Source: Pelagibacterium luteolum
Lineage (GTDB): Bacteria; Pseudomonadota; Alphaproteobacteria; Rhizobiales; Devosiaceae
DNA length: 47,731 nt
Direction of reading: 5' to 3'
NCBI RefSeq assembly: GCF_900100665.1
Contig: NZ_FNCS01000023.1
Coordinates: forward strand, 1-47,731
Positions 16,206-26,056 of this stretch are shown here, in pieces. The stretch's first letter is position 1. The number at the start of each line of letters is the position of its first letter. A model generated the notes under the pieces. That model made no database searches, was not told the origin of the DNA, and was given only the letters and a program-made list of their open reading frames with translations. Both the position numbers and the translations under genes were made by a program.

Positions 16206-17123
16206 TCAAGGATTGCACTGGTTGCACAGTCCAGGATCGGCCGTGGGACGTTCTGCAACCGACCGTGCGACGCGATGGCCGCACGCCGCACAGCTCAAGA
16301 CCTCCGCCTTAATCACCTGGGTCGGCTCGCCGCACCATTCGCAAGGTAGCCCAGGCACGCGCTCGGTGACGTCGAAGCCGGGATAGGCGCAAGCCGGGCA
16401 GCGGCTGCGAAACCGGCGAACGAGATCGACGGTGGCGCGCTCGATGGCCTGCATTCTGGTCGGGTTGAAATGGGCGCGCATATCGGTCTCGATGAAGGCC
16501 GCGCCACAGCGCGCTACGGCTTCGCGGACGGCACGATCGAGAGCGTCAGCAGCAACAATTCCTTTCCATAGCGCAATGTCCGGTGCCGGTTGGTCGCCGC
16601 GGCAACCCATCACAATCAAGCCATGCTCGGGAAATTGCATCCGTTCGGCGAACGCGAAGGCCGCAGCGGGGCCGTCGACGACACGGTGGGCGAAGTGAGT
16701 GTCGATGGTTGCATCGTGGCCCGTAATCTCAAGCCCAGTCTGCCGGTCGACAAGCAGCACGAGCTCGCGGCCGAGCGGGGCGAACGGAATCCATGGGTGT
16801 GGCCCGAAGCTGCCCTCGCTTGCGATAGCCACACGGGTGTGCGGTTCATGCTCGAACGCCGCGGCGATCTTGGCACGCGCGGCGTCGAGCTGCGTGCCGG
16901 TCCGCTCGATCTCGCGGGTGAAGGTCCCGAAGCGGTCGGTATCGAAGGCCCCCGGCACAACGCAATCGAGGCCAAGCGCCTCGGTGAGCAACGGGGCGAT
17001 CACACGCTCCTTGCCGTGCATCGTGGCGATCACGGCCCTTGCGCCCGCCAGATGAAATTGGTCGCCGCCGGCCTGATCGGGAAGCGCGTGAGAGAGGGTG
17101 TCGCGGGGATCAGGGATCGGCAT
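16206..17123 (-). CDS. DUF6671-family protein with C-terminal zinc ribbons
   Basis: 305 residues from ATG 17123. The main domain begins 'ARAVIATMHGKERVIAPLLT' and contains 'DTDRFGTFTREI', 'VAIASEGSFGPHPWIPF' and 'ETDMRAHFNPTRMQAIE', the hallmarks I associate with DUF6671. The last ~65 residues carry four Cys pairs: 'CPACAYPG', 'CEWCGEP', 'CAACGHR' and 'CNQCNP', i.e. two zinc-ribbon-like knuckles. Function unknown. It follows cysNC by 66 bases on the same strand and may be in its transcript. Confidence 0.8.
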   Translation of the reverse strand: MPIPDPRDTLSHALPDQAGGDQFHLAGARAVIATMHGKERVIAPLLTEALGLDCVVPGAFDTDRFGTFTREIERTGTQLDAARAKIAAAFEHEPHTRVAIASEGSFGPHPWIPFAPLGRELVLLVDRQTGLEITGHDATIDTHFAHRVVDGPAAAFAFAERMQFPEHGLIVMGCRGDQPAPDIALWKGIVAADALDRAVREAVARCGAAFIETDMRAHFNPTRMQAIERATVDLVRRFRSRCPACAYPGFDVTERVPGLPCEWCGEPTQVIKAEVLSCAACGHRVARSVAERPTADPGLCNQCNP

Positions 17124-17189
17124 GGAGGCGCGACCCCGCGTCGATTCGGAAATGGCTGTCCGCGGTGCTGTACATTGGGCGAAGGCTCC

Positions 17190-19115
17190 CTAGTTATCGG
17201 TTACTTTGAGGGTCCGGCCGAGTTGCAAGAGATGGAGAACCCGATCGGCCAGCGCCTCGGCTGGCGCGTCGTGGGAGGTGAGCCGCAATTCCGGCGCCTC
17301 CGGCGCCTCGTAGGGCACATCGATGCCGGGGACATGTGTGATTTTTCCCGCCCTGGCCTTCGCATAGAGTCCCTTGGGATCGCAGGCTTCCACCAACGGC
17401 AGCGGCGCGTCGACGAAGATCTCGTGAAATGGATGGGAGCCGGCGATCTCACGCGCGAGCGCGCGGTCGCGGGCATAGGGCGAGATCACGCAGACCAGCA
17501 CGATCAGCCCGGCATCGGCCATCAGCTTTGCGACCTCGGCCATGCGGCGGATGTTCTCGACCCGATCCGCCTCGGTGAAGCCCAGATCGCGATTGAGCCC
17601 GTGGCGGACATTGTCGCCGTCCAGCACAAATGGATGGAAGCCGGCGGCCATCAGCTTGCGGTCGACGATGTTCGCAATCGTCGACTTGCCAGCCCCCGAC
17701 AGGCCGGTGAACCACAGGATCGCCGGACGCTGCCCCTGCGCTGCGGCACGCGCATCGGGAGCAGTATCGAAGTCTTGCCAGGGGATATTGCCGGCACGCC
17801 GCAGCGCGAAGTCGATCATCCCGGCGCCAAGCGTGGCATGGGTGATACGATCGATCAGCACGAAGCCGCCCATGTCGCGGTTTTCGGCATAAGGGTCGAA
17901 GGCCACGGGGCGATCGGCCGCAAGATTGACCATCGCGAGTTCGTTCATTGCGAGCTGGCGGGCAGCCAGGTGCGCACGCGTGTCGATGTCGATCCGATGC
18001 TTCAGTGCTGTGACGGTCACCGGGATCTCATCGGTGCCGAGCCGCATCAGGTACTGGCGGCCGGGGATCATGGGTATCTCGCCCAACGACAGCAGATGCG
18101 CCTGAAACTGATCCGCGATGACGGGCGGCCTATCGGCCGCAGCCAGCACGTCGCCACGGCTTACGTCTACGTCGCGGTCGAGCACCAGCGTGACCGACTG
18201 CCCGGCGACGGCCTGGCCCAAATCATATTCCGGCATGATCCGAGCGACGACGGCACGCGCGCCGGAGCGGGTCACCATCAACTCGTCTCCCGGCCGCACC
18301 CGGCCGCCGACGATCCGTCCGCAGTAGCCGCGAAAATCCTGACCGGCGCGACTGACCCATTGCACCGGCATGCGGAACGGTCCCCTCACGACGGCGGCGG
18401 CGACGTCGACCGACTCCAGCCATTCAATGATCGTAGGGCCGTCGAACCAGGGCATTGCGGCCGAGCAGGTCAGCACATTGTCGCCCTTGAGCGCCGAGAC
18501 CGGGATGGCAACCGCTTCGGCGAAGCCGAGCGCTTCGGCGAGGGCGGCAATCTCGGCCGCATGACGCTCGAACGCAGCAGGTTCGAAGCCCACCAGGTCC
18601 ATCTTGTTCACCGCCACGGCGACGTGGCGGATGCCCATCAAGGCGAGGATATGAGCATGACGCCGCGTCTGGGTGAGGACGCCCTTGCGCGCGTCGATCA
18701 GCAGCAAGGCGGCATCCGCCTGCGATGCGCCGGTGGCCATGTTGCGCGTGTATTGCTCGTGGCCCGGACAGTCGGCGACGACAAACTTGCGCTTGTCGGT
18801 TTCGAAGAAGCGCCAGGCGACGTCGATGGTGATGCCCTGCTCGCGCTCGGACATGAGCCCGTCGAGCAGCAGCGCGAAGTCGAGGTCGCCCTCCGGCACG
18901 CGGCCTCTGCTCTCATTGAACAGGCGCGCAAGCTGGTCCTCGTAGACGCAGTCGGCATCGTAGAGGATTCGTCCGAGCAGCGTGGATTTGCCGTCATCGA
19001 CGCTGCCGCACGTCAACAGGCGAAGCTGCGACTTGGCTTGCTCGGCGGCGATGACGCGGGCGATGATGGCGTCCGGGCTTTCCTCTTCCGGCATCTGATG
19101 GGGCGTGTCGCGCAT
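17190..19115 (-). CDS. cysNC: Sulfate adenylyltransferase large subunit fused to APS kinase (CysNC / NodQ type)
   Basis: 641 residues from ATG 19115, where TGATG overlaps the cysD stop; the longer frame upstream is antisense-like and not used. The N-terminal ~450 residues are the GTPase CysN: P-loop GSVDDGKST at 36-44, 'ADCPGHEQYTRNM', 'VNKMDLVGF', then two EF-Tu-like beta domains. The C-terminal APS kinase has its P-loop GLSGAGKS at 471-478 and 'DGDNVRHGLNRDLGF'. Together with CysD it makes APS from sulfate and ATP, powered by GTP, then PAPS. The fusion is typical of rhizobia, where it is called CysNC or NodQ. No nodulation gene is visible, so assimilation or stress is the safer reading. Confidence 0.96.
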   Translation of the reverse strand: MRDTPHQMPEEESPDAIIARVIAAEQAKSQLRLLTCGSVDDGKSTLLGRILYDADCVYEDQLARLFNESRGRVPEGDLDFALLLDGLMSEREQGITIDVAWRFFETDKRKFVVADCPGHEQYTRNMATGASQADAALLLIDARKGVLTQTRRHAHILALMGIRHVAVAVNKMDLVGFEPAAFERHAAEIAALAEALGFAEAVAIPVSALKGDNVLTCSAAMPWFDGPTIIEWLESVDVAAAVVRGPFRMPVQWVSRAGQDFRGYCGRIVGGRVRPGDELMVTRSGARAVVARIMPEYDLGQAVAGQSVTLVLDRDVDVSRGDVLAAADRPPVIADQFQAHLLSLGEIPMIPGRQYLMRLGTDEIPVTVTALKHRIDIDTRAHLAARQLAMNELAMVNLAADRPVAFDPYAENRDMGGFVLIDRITHATLGAGMIDFALRRAGNIPWQDFDTAPDARAAAQGQRPAILWFTGLSGAGKSTIANIVDRKLMAAGFHPFVLDGDNVRHGLNRDLGFTEADRVENIRRMAEVAKLMADAGLIVLVCVISPYARDRALAREIAGSHPFHEIFVDAPLPLVEACDPKGLYAKARAGKITHVPGIDVPYEAPEAPELRLTSHDAPAEALADRVLHLLQLGRTLKVTDN

Positions 19116-20047
19116 CAGAAATATCCTTCCTGCTTCTTGCGCTCCATGGAGCCGGGCTGGTCGTGGTCGATCAATCGTCCCTGGCGTTCGCTCGCACGGG
19201 TTGAGCGCATCTCGAGCAGGATGTCGACGAGCGTGGCGGCGGTGCTTTCGGTTGCGCCGGTGTATGGGTAGCAGCCGATCGAGCGGAATCGGACCGACCT
19301 CTTTTCGGGGGACTCTCCCGCCTCGAGCGGCATGCGGTCGTCGTCCACCATGATCCAGGTGTCTTGGCGCCGAACGACGGGCCGAGGTTTCGCGAAGTAA
19401 AGGGGAACGAGGGAGATGCCTTCGATCCAGATGTAGTCCCAGACGTCGCGCTCGGTCCAATTTGACAGCGGAAACACGCGCATCGACTCGCCGGGGGCGA
19501 GGCGCGTGTTCCAAGCATGCCAGAACTCCGGCCGCTGCGTCTTTGGCTCCCAGCGCTGCGCTGGGTTGCGGTGTGAGAAGATGCGCTCCTTGGCGCGCGA
19601 CTTCTCCTCGTCGCGGCGTGCGCCGCCGATCGCGGCATCGAAACCCCAGCGCGCCATTGCTTGCTTCAGTCCCTCGGTCTTCATCGCATGGTTGTAGACC
19701 GCCGAAGAGGCGGTGAACGGCGTGATGCCAGCGCGCGCGGCTTCCTCGTTCGTGTGAACCAGGAGTTCGAACCCAAGGCGCGCGGCTGTGCTGTCGCGGT
19801 GGGCGATCATTTCCCGGAACTTCCATCCGGTATCGACATGCAGCACCGGGAACGGCGGCGGTGCCGGTGCGAATGCCTTTTGCGCCAGATGCAGCAGGAC
19901 CGAGCTGTCCTTGCCGATCGAGTAGAGCAGCACGGGCCGCTGAAAACAGGCGGCAACCTCGCGGATAATCGCGACGGACTCGGCCTCGAGCCGGCGTATG
20001 TGCGAGAATCGTTCATCAACTCGGCTGGGAGCTTCGATGACTGTCAT
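19115..20047 (-). CDS. cysD: Sulfate adenylyltransferase small subunit CysD
   Basis: 310 residues from ATG 20047 ([20 protein letters not shown]); the frame is open to 20146 but the family length (about 300) supports this start. PP-loop ATP pyrophosphatase motif '[16 protein letters not shown]' (SxGKDS), then '[14 protein letters not shown]' and '[17 protein letters not shown]', all characteristic of CysD. It forms the heterodimer with CysN that adenylates sulfate. Stop and start overlap with cysNC, so the two are translationally coupled. The 153-base gap to ilvD leaves room for its own promoter. Confidence 0.97.
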   Translation of the reverse strand: MTVIEAPSRVDERFSHIRRLEAESVAIIREVAACFQRPVLLYSIGKDSSVLLHLAQKAFAPAPPPFPVLHVDTGWKFREMIAHRDSTAARLGFELLVHTNEEAARAGITPFTASSAVYNHAMKTEGLKQAMARWGFDAAIGGARRDEEKSRAKERIFSHRNPAQRWEPKTQRPEFWHAWNTRLAPGESMRVFPLSNWTERDVWDYIWIEGISLVPLYFAKPRPVVRRQDTWIMVDDDRMPLEAGESPEKRSVRFRSIGCYPYTGATESTAATLVDILLEMRSTRASERQGRLIDHDQPGSMERKKQEGYF

Positions 20048-20200
20048 ATCAGCATGGTCTCTCGACTTGTGCGGCCGCCGAGAAGATGGCGGCTTCTTGA
20101 GCTTCCAAGTGTCACTTGCAGAGGCGGCGCGCGGCCAGGTCGCCACGACACGGTGCGTGCAGCCGCGAATGGCCGTGGGGCATTCAGCTTCGCCCGGCTT

Positions 20201-21922
20201 TCAAATGTCGGCATAGCAGTGCGTCTCCGCGGCGGACCCAGGGTGGGTGACCGCGCCTTTCGAGGCGGGCCCCACGGTCTGCGCAAATTTCCAAAGCGCG
20301 CCTGACTGGAAGTCGTGACGATGCGGTCGCCACGCCTTGCGCCGAACCTCCAGCTCTTCGGCCGAGAGCTCCACGTCAAGCGTACCCGCCTCGGCATCGA
20401 TGGCGATGATGTCACCGTCCTTCAGCAATGCGATCGGGCCGCCAACGGCCGCTTCCGGATCGACATGCCCAATGCAGAAGCCGCGCGTGGCGCCGGAGAA
20501 GCGCCCATCGGTGACGAGCGCCACCTTGTCGCCCATGCCCTGGCCGTAAACGGCTGCCGTGGTCGCCAGCATCTCGCGCATGCCGGGCCCGCCTTTTGGC
20601 CCTTCATAGCGAATGACGATGACCTCCCCCGGCTGGTATTTACGCTTCTGGACGGCGTCGAAGGCCGCTTCCTCGGAGTCGAAGCACCGGGCCGGCCCGC
20701 GGAATTGGAGGTTCGTCATACCAGCCACCTTGACGATCGCGCCCTCGGGGGCGAGCGTGCCGCGCAGACCGGCCACGCCGCCGGTGGTGGTGATCGGGTC
20801 GGAGATCGGGCGAACGATGTCCTGGTCGGTCGGGAAGGCCACGTCGGCCAGGTTCTCGGCGATCATCTTGCCTGTCACCGTGATGCAGTCGCCGTGCAGA
20901 TAGCCGCCGTCGAGCAGCGCCTTCAGCAGCACCGACACGCCGCCGATCTCGAACAGATCCTTGGCAAGGTAGCGCCCACCGGGTTTGAGATCGGCGATGT
21001 AGGGCGTGCGCTTGAAGATCTCGGCGACCGCATGCAGGTCGAAGTCGATGCCCGCCTCGTGCGCGATCGCCGGCAAGTGCAGCGCCGCATTGGTCGAGCC
21101 GCCAGAAGCCGCCACCACGGTAGCGGCGTTCTCCAGTGCCTTGCGGGTGACGATGTCGCGCGGCCTGAGATCGCGCGCCAGCAGGTTCATCACGGCCTTG
21201 CCGGACGCTTCCGCGAAGGCGTCGCGGCTCTCGTAGGGCGCCGGGGTACCGGCCGAGCCGGGCAGTGCGAGCCCAAGCGCCTCGGAGACGCAGGCCATGG
21301 TATTGGCAGTGAACTGGCCGCCGCAGGAGCCTGCGGAAGGGCAAGCGACACATTCGAGCGCGTGCAGCTCGTCGGCGGAAATCTGGCCAGCCTGATAGCC
21401 GCCCACCGCTTCGTAGACGTCCTGCACGGTGACGTCCTTGCCGCGGAAGCGCCCGGGCAGGATTGTTCCGCCGTAAAGGAACACGCTCGGGACGTTGAGG
21501 CGGACCATCGCCATCATCATGCCGGGCAGCGACTTGTCACAGCCGGCAAGGCCAACCAGCGCGTCGTAGCAATGGCCGCGCATGGTGAGCTCGATCGAAT
21601 CGGCGATCACTTCCCGGCTCACCAGCGACGACTTCATGCCCTGGTGACCCATGGCGATGCCGTCGGTCACGGTGATGGTGGTGAACTCGCGCGGCGTGCC
21701 GCCGGCCGCCTTGACGCCCAGCTTGACCGCCTGCGCCTGGCGGCTGAGCGCGATGTTGCACGGCGCCGCCTCGTTCCAGCAGGTGGCGACGCCGACAAAG
21801 GGCTGGGCAATCTCCTTTTCGGTCAGCCCCATGGCGTAGAGGAACGAACGATGCGGCGCGCGCTCGGGACCAACGGTCGTGTGGCGACTCGGCAGCCTGG
21901 ATTTGTCGAAGCTATGTGTCAT
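20201..21922 (-). CDS. ilvD: Dihydroxy-acid dehydratase
   Basis: 573 residues from ATG 21922. IlvD removes water from dihydroxy acids in valine, isoleucine and leucine synthesis and uses an oxygen- and metal-sensitive Fe-S cluster. The cluster Cys residues are present: C55 ('EAAPCNIAL'), C128 ('[11 protein letters not shown]') and C200 ('[15 protein letters not shown]'). The carbamylated-Lys region and the C-terminal '[20 protein letters not shown]' are intact. 37 bases downstream of pyrC on the same strand. Members of the IlvD/Edd family also act on sugar acids; branched-chain synthesis is the best guess. An unusual gene for a plasmid. Confidence 0.93.
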   Translation of the reverse strand: MTHSFDKSRLPSRHTTVGPERAPHRSFLYAMGLTEKEIAQPFVGVATCWNEAAPCNIALSRQAQAVKLGVKAAGGTPREFTTITVTDGIAMGHQGMKSSLVSREVIADSIELTMRGHCYDALVGLAGCDKSLPGMMMAMVRLNVPSVFLYGGTILPGRFRGKDVTVQDVYEAVGGYQAGQISADELHALECVACPSAGSCGGQFTANTMACVSEALGLALPGSAGTPAPYESRDAFAEASGKAVMNLLARDLRPRDIVTRKALENAATVVAASGGSTNAALHLPAIAHEAGIDFDLHAVAEIFKRTPYIADLKPGGRYLAKDLFEIGGVSVLLKALLDGGYLHGDCITVTGKMIAENLADVAFPTDQDIVRPISDPITTTGGVAGLRGTLAPEGAIVKVAGMTNLQFRGPARCFDSEEAAFDAVQKRKYQPGEVIVIRYEGPKGGPGMREMLATTAAVYGQGMGDKVALVTDGRFSGATRGFCIGHVDPEAAVGGPIALLKDGDIIAIDAEAGTLDVELSAEELEVRRKAWRPHRHDFQSGALWKFAQTVGPASKGAVTHPGSAAETHCYADI

Positions 21923-21959
21923 GGGTCGGCCTCGGTTTGTGAATAGGGATCCGTTGCTT

Positions 21960-22991
21960 TCAATCCGTCGGCGCAATGCGCCAACGGACCACGCCTTCCG
22001 GGCAGAACACCCGCACCTGCTCCCTTCCAACCGGCTGGGTTTCGGGCGGCTTCCAAGCTGACTGCACGAGCGTGACGGTCTCGGTATTGGGCGGCAGGCC
22101 GTAAAAACGTGCGCCGTTGAGCGACGCGAAGGCTTCGAGCCGATCGAGCGCCCCTTCCTCATCAAAGACCTGGGCGTACAATTCGAGCGCAACCGGCGCC
22201 GTAAAGATGCCGGCGCAGCCGCAGGCCGATTCCTTGTCCCGGACCAGGTGCGGCGCCGAATCCGTGCCGAGGAAGAAGCGGGGGTTGCCGGAGGTCGCGG
22301 CGTTCCTTAATGCGAGGCGATGGCCCTCCCGCTTGGCCACGGGCAAACAGAACATATGCGGCCGGATACCGCCCGCGAACATCGCGTTGCGATTGATCAT
22401 CAAATGATGAACAGTAATGGTGGCTCCGATGGGCCCCTCGGCGTCCTGCACATAGTCCACGGCTTCGGCGGTCGTGATGTGCTCCAGGACGATCCGCAGC
22501 GCCGGGAAATCGGACCGCAGCCGGACAAGCACCCGGTCTATGAACGCCTTCTCCCTGTCGAAGACGTCGACCTCGCCGTCGGCCACCTCGCCATGGACCA
22601 GAAGCGGCATGCCGATGGCCTGCATCCGCTCCAACACCGGATAGACCCGGCGGACATTCGTGACACCGGCGGCGGAATTGGTCGTGCTGCGCGCCGGATA
22701 CATCTTGACCGCGGTGATAACTCCCTCGGCGAAGCCTCGAGCTACCTCCACTGGATCGGTCTCATCGGTGAGGAAGCAGGTCATCAGCGGCACGAACCTG
22801 GAGCCGTCGGGCAAGACGCGCCGGATCCGATCGCGATACGCCGCAGCTTGGGCAGCCGTCGTGATCGGCGGATCGAGATTGGGCATGATAATGGCGCGGC
22901 CGAAGGTGCTCGCCGTCCATGGCAGCGCCATCTGCAGCATGGCCCCATCCCGAAGGTGCACGTGCCAGTCGTCAGGCCGAAGGAGGGTCAT
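21960..22991 (-). CDS. pyrC: Dihydroorotase (PyrC, homodimeric type)
   Basis: 343 residues from ATG 22991 ([16 protein letters not shown]). GTG codons at 23000 and 23009 are in frame; the one at 23009 overlaps the pyruvate-kinase stop (GTGA) and may be the true coupled start. Zn-binding HxH at 10/12, the carboxylated Lys96 in 'AVKMYPA', 'LLVHGE', 'VLEHITT' and 'LGTDSAPH' are all present. It closes carbamoyl-aspartate to dihydroorotate in pyrimidine synthesis. About the length of E. coli PyrC. Part of the minus-strand metabolic run. Confidence 0.94.
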   Translation of the reverse strand: MTLLRPDDWHVHLRDGAMLQMALPWTASTFGRAIIMPNLDPPITTAAQAAAYRDRIRRVLPDGSRFVPLMTCFLTDETDPVEVARGFAEGVITAVKMYPARSTTNSAAGVTNVRRVYPVLERMQAIGMPLLVHGEVADGEVDVFDREKAFIDRVLVRLRSDFPALRIVLEHITTAEAVDYVQDAEGPIGATITVHHLMINRNAMFAGGIRPHMFCLPVAKREGHRLALRNAATSGNPRFFLGTDSAPHLVRDKESACGCAGIFTAPVALELYAQVFDEEGALDRLEAFASLNGARFYGLPPNTETVTLVQSAWKPPETQPVGREQVRVFCPEGVVRWRIAPTD

Positions 22992-23005
22992 CTCGTTCAC
23001 CGGGG

Positions 23006-24580
23006 TCACCTTCGCTCCGCTTCGCGCGCCTGACGCGCATCTTGCGGTTCTATCCAGAGCTCCAGCGGCATGAGGCGGGCCGACTTCTTCGACTGATGGC
23101 GATCCATGCGGCGGAGCACATTGTCGAGAAAACGTACTGCCTCGACGATGAAAGGTCCTTTGTTGAGCATCACGCATTCGGCGCGCTGCGCCATGGCCGC
23201 ATCGGTTACTTCCGCTCGGCTGGGCGCTCCTTGTTCGACCATCCCGGCCAACACCTGGGTCGCCCAGATGACCGGCACATGGGCCGCCTCGCAAAGCCAG
23301 AGAATATGCTCTTGGACTTCGCCGATGTTCTCGAAGCCACTTTCGACCGCGAGATCGCCTCGCGCGATCATGACCGCCAGTGGCTGTTGCCCGGCGCCAT
23401 GCACGATCAGCTCGGGAAGGTTCCTGACGGCGAGCGCGGTTTCGATCTTGATCACGAGAGGCTGCACGGGACGTCCGCCGCGTCGTGCTGCCAATTCCCT
23501 CTGAATAAGCGTGATGTCCGACGGACGCTGAACGAACGAGAACCCGACGAGGTCGGCATTCTCAGCAACGAAATCGAGATCGTGGATATCCTTCTCGGTC
23601 AGAGGCGGAAGATCGAGCGCCGTATCCGGGAAGTTCAGTCCCTTTTTGCGTCTGAGCTTCTCCCCTTTGCCGCGCGCCTGCTCCACGCGAAGCATCGCGC
23701 CGTCAGGCTCAATCCTTTCGACACGCGCTCCAATGCGGCCATCGTCGATGAAGACCCGTGCTCCGACTTCAAGCTGATCAAGTACGGCAGGGAACGTCAC
23801 ACGGATGACGATATCGCCAGCCTTTAGCTGAGCGGGCATTCGACCGGCCAACATGAGAAGGTCGCCGCGGTGGAGCCGCGTCTTCTTCGGCGCGCAGACT
23901 TCGGCGATCCGGCATTTCGGGCCGGCGATATCCATGAGGATTGGACAGGTCCTGCCTTGCTCAGCCGCCGCGGCGCGGCTGTTCTCGATCATGGCCGCCC
24001 AGGTCTCGGGTCCCCCATGCGCGCAGTTGATGCGCAGGCAATCGGCGCCGGCCCGAATGATGTCAGCCACCAGGGCGCGATCTTCACTGGCTCTGGTCGG
24101 CAACGTGACCATGATCCGCGTGCCGGGCCCGTGCGGATCGCTCCCGAAAATCCTGGCCTGCTCTCGCCTCAAAATCCGCTTTCCGTTCCGGAAGGCTAAG
24201 GGGACGGGATGGGACACGGCGGGCTCGCCGGCGATTTCGGTCAGCCTCGCGCAGACGGCGTCAAGGGTCGCCATGACGCGGCCCTCACTCCGCCCGAGCG
24301 AAGTCAGTCCAAGCGCCGAGAGCTGATGTTGTAGACCGCTTAAATCATGGCGACGAAACGCTAGATACTGCGCGAGATTGATGGCTCCAGGCAGAAAACT
24401 CGGCCGAGCCACGTTGGGGGTCCAGTCCTCCACAATGGCTTGGCTCTCCCGAATGACGGCAGCTCGGATGCGAACGATCCTGGACAGGAGGCGCTTCGCA
24501 GACACCTTCCGGTCTGCCTCACGGGTGCGGCCCGCAGCAGGACGTTTCAAGCTCGAACGTTGGATCGCATTCAGCGTCAT
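23006..24580 (-). CDS. pyk: Atypical pyruvate kinase-like protein
   Basis: 524 residues from ATG 24580 (MTLNAIQRSSLKRP). An N-terminal extension of ~140 residues without a known domain precedes the kinase barrel. Barrel motifs are present: 'RINCAHGGPETW' (usual RLNFSHG), 'ILMDIAGPKCRI', 'VIKIET', 'MIARGDLAVE' and 'ATQVLAGMVEQGAPSRAEVT'. The usual start of the barrel, CTIGP, is replaced by 'MVTLPTRAS', and the allosteric C-terminal domain is missing: the protein ends soon after 'VMLNKGPFIVEAV'. It may transfer phosphate from PEP to ADP without normal allosteric control, or have a changed substrate. It overlaps the possible pyrC start. Confidence 0.82.
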   Translation of the reverse strand: MTLNAIQRSSLKRPAAGRTREADRKVSAKRLLSRIVRIRAAVIRESQAIVEDWTPNVARPSFLPGAINLAQYLAFRRHDLSGLQHQLSALGLTSLGRSEGRVMATLDAVCARLTEIAGEPAVSHPVPLAFRNGKRILRREQARIFGSDPHGPGTRIMVTLPTRASEDRALVADIIRAGADCLRINCAHGGPETWAAMIENSRAAAAEQGRTCPILMDIAGPKCRIAEVCAPKKTRLHRGDLLMLAGRMPAQLKAGDIVIRVTFPAVLDQLEVGARVFIDDGRIGARVERIEPDGAMLRVEQARGKGEKLRRKKGLNFPDTALDLPPLTEKDIHDLDFVAENADLVGFSFVQRPSDITLIQRELAARRGGRPVQPLVIKIETALAVRNLPELIVHGAGQQPLAVMIARGDLAVESGFENIGEVQEHILWLCEAAHVPVIWATQVLAGMVEQGAPSRAEVTDAAMAQRAECVMLNKGPFIVEAVRFLDNVLRRMDRHQSKKSARLMPLELWIEPQDARQAREAERR

Positions 24581-24608
24581 TGGCTCTCCGATCGCGCGTC
24601 CTACAAGA

Positions 24609-25367
24609 TCACGCGGTACCGCGGCCGGCGGCCTCGATGTTCCTGCGCAAAAGCGGATCGAGGCCGAGCTTGTTGGCCAAATCGTCGAGCCAAGCCGCTT
24701 CGGCGGGAGTATCGGCATCAATTGCGATGAAGGCTGCCAGGTACACCTGCGCGGCCTCCTCAGGAGAATTCGCAGCGGCGGCGAGTTGCTCCGGCGTATC
24801 CGGATGGGCGATCAGAGACTCGAGAAAATGCCGCTCCTCGCCCGGGAGAGCGCTCGCTTCGACGCGCTCGATCAAACGGGAACGCTCGGTCTCGTCAAGG
24901 CGACCATCGGCCATGGCCGACGCGATCATCGCACGCAACAGGAGGGTGGCGCTGCTGTCTGCCGGCAGAGCACTTGGTGGCGACAACAGACCGCCCGAAG
25001 CCGGTTGTGCCGCACCGGCCTGCTGCGGCGAGAGGCCGCCAAGCGCATCGCGGATGGTTTGCGGAACGAGCGGCTTGCCGTCGCGATAGTTGCTGTAGGC
25101 CTTATAGGCGAGCCCTCCGAGCAGGGCGACAGCCCCGATCTGCAAAACGCTGCCGCCGAGCTTCCGCGCGTGCTTGGAGGTCAGGAGCGTGCCCGCCAAA
25201 CCACCCGCGAGCGCGCCAGTTCCGAGTGCGCCCACATTGCTGGAGAGGTAATCGCCGAGGCCCGCGCGTCTACTGCGGTCGACCGGCAGTCCGACTTCCG
25301 CGTTGCCTTGCCGTGATGCCGGGTCACCCGCCAGCACGGTGTTCAGCAGCTTGTTCACGTCGATCAT
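24609..25367 (-). CDS. DUF533 (TerB-like) protein
   Basis: 252 residues from ATG 25367 (MIDVNKLLNTVLAGDP). The N-terminal part has Gly/Ala-rich hydrophobic stretches ('ALGTGALAGGLAGTLL', 'LGGSVLQIGAVALLGGLAYK') with a basic turn, suggesting membrane attachment. The C-terminal half is TerB-like: 'LLLRAMIASAMADGRLDETE' and 'AAFIAIDADTPAEAAWLDDL', with the acidic loops of that fold. Family of unknown role (YebE-like). First gene of the run leading to pyk, 28 bases away. It links the metabolic block with the Ter-type genes at 13 kb. Confidence 0.88.
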   Translation of the reverse strand: MIDVNKLLNTVLAGDPASRQGNAEVGLPVDRSRRAGLGDYLSSNVGALGTGALAGGLAGTLLTSKHARKLGGSVLQIGAVALLGGLAYKAYSNYRDGKPLVPQTIRDALGGLSPQQAGAAQPASGGLLSPPSALPADSSATLLLRAMIASAMADGRLDETERSRLIERVEASALPGEERHFLESLIAHPDTPEQLAAAANSPEEAAQVYLAAFIAIDADTPAEAAWLDDLANKLGLDPLLRRNIEAAGRGTA

Positions 25368-25590
25368 TCTGTTCTCCTGTGATGGACCGGTCGGCTCGTG
25401 CCTTTTGCAGACATGCATTCACAGCGCTGCGCCGCGGCAGCAGCGCAGCGGCGATTCAGTGCTACGGCACGTGCAGTTCGCACGCGATGGCGCGTCATCT
25501 ATACGTGCCGAGCGATTTGCCTTCGCCAGTCGTCTCTTCCGGGTCATTCAGTCGGTCTCGCGGGTCTGCACGATCGCCTGACGACGGAAC

Positions 25591-25941
25591 TCACAGAGCT
25601 TGCGGCGTACTTCCTCGCGCGTGATGGCAACTCCGCAACGGGTAAGGTCGCCGCAGGCGGCGCCCCAGAGATCGCTTGGCCCGATCCGCGGCGCGATTCA
25701 CCGCGACATGAAAGTCCGCCTCTGTCTCCTCGATGACGATATCTGACCGCCCGTTCAGCCGAACGCGCAGACTGCAGCGCTTGTCTATGCCGCCCTTCGG
25801 TCCGTTGATATCGGACAAGACTACCGCAACGCCGCGAATGTGCTCTGGAAATTGCGACAGTGCGAATGCCAGCCGATATTCCACATGCTCACGCAGCTCC
25901 TCTGTGAGGTCCGCGTTACGCACTTGAATCGCGATTCTCAT
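25591..25941 (-). CDS. HPF/RaiA-family ribosome-associated protein
   Basis: About 116 residues from ATG 25941, with GGAGG at a good distance (ATG 25944 is too close). 'MRIAIQVRNADLTEELREHV' and 'ADFHVAVNRAADRAKRSLGRRL' match the short ribosome hibernation or dormancy factors that bind the small subunit in stationary phase or stress. The last ~20 residues ('PYPLRSCHHARGSTPQAL') do not look like the family and may come from a small frameshift near the end. Divergent from nhaR. Confidence 0.82.
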   Translation of the reverse strand: MRIAIQVRNADLTEELREHVEYRLAFALSQFPEHIRGVAVVLSDINGPKGGIDKRCSLRVRLNGRSDIVIEETEADFHVAVNRAADRAKRSLGRRLRRPYPLRSCHHARGSTPQAL

Positions 25942-26056
25942 CATTCCTCCATCCACCAGCCGAGTTCGCGCAGTATTAGGCTTGATCGATCATCAGAAAA
26001 AGCAGATAATCCGGTGTGTTTCAGTCGAAAAAAACTGCTGATTGGATTGGCCGGCC

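Noticed and set aside
16590-19271. 893-codon plus-strand open frame
   Set aside because: It is antisense to DUF6671 and cysNC, which have clear domains. Its protein has no family signature. High GC at third positions makes such mirror frames common here.
17190-20047. nodPQ nodulation genes
   Set aside because: The enzyme type matches, but no nodH, nodABC or nod box is visible, so the general names cysD/cysNC are used.
20315-21946. 543-codon plus-strand frame opposite ilvD
   Set aside because: Shadow of ilvD, whose Fe-S residues and length are exact.
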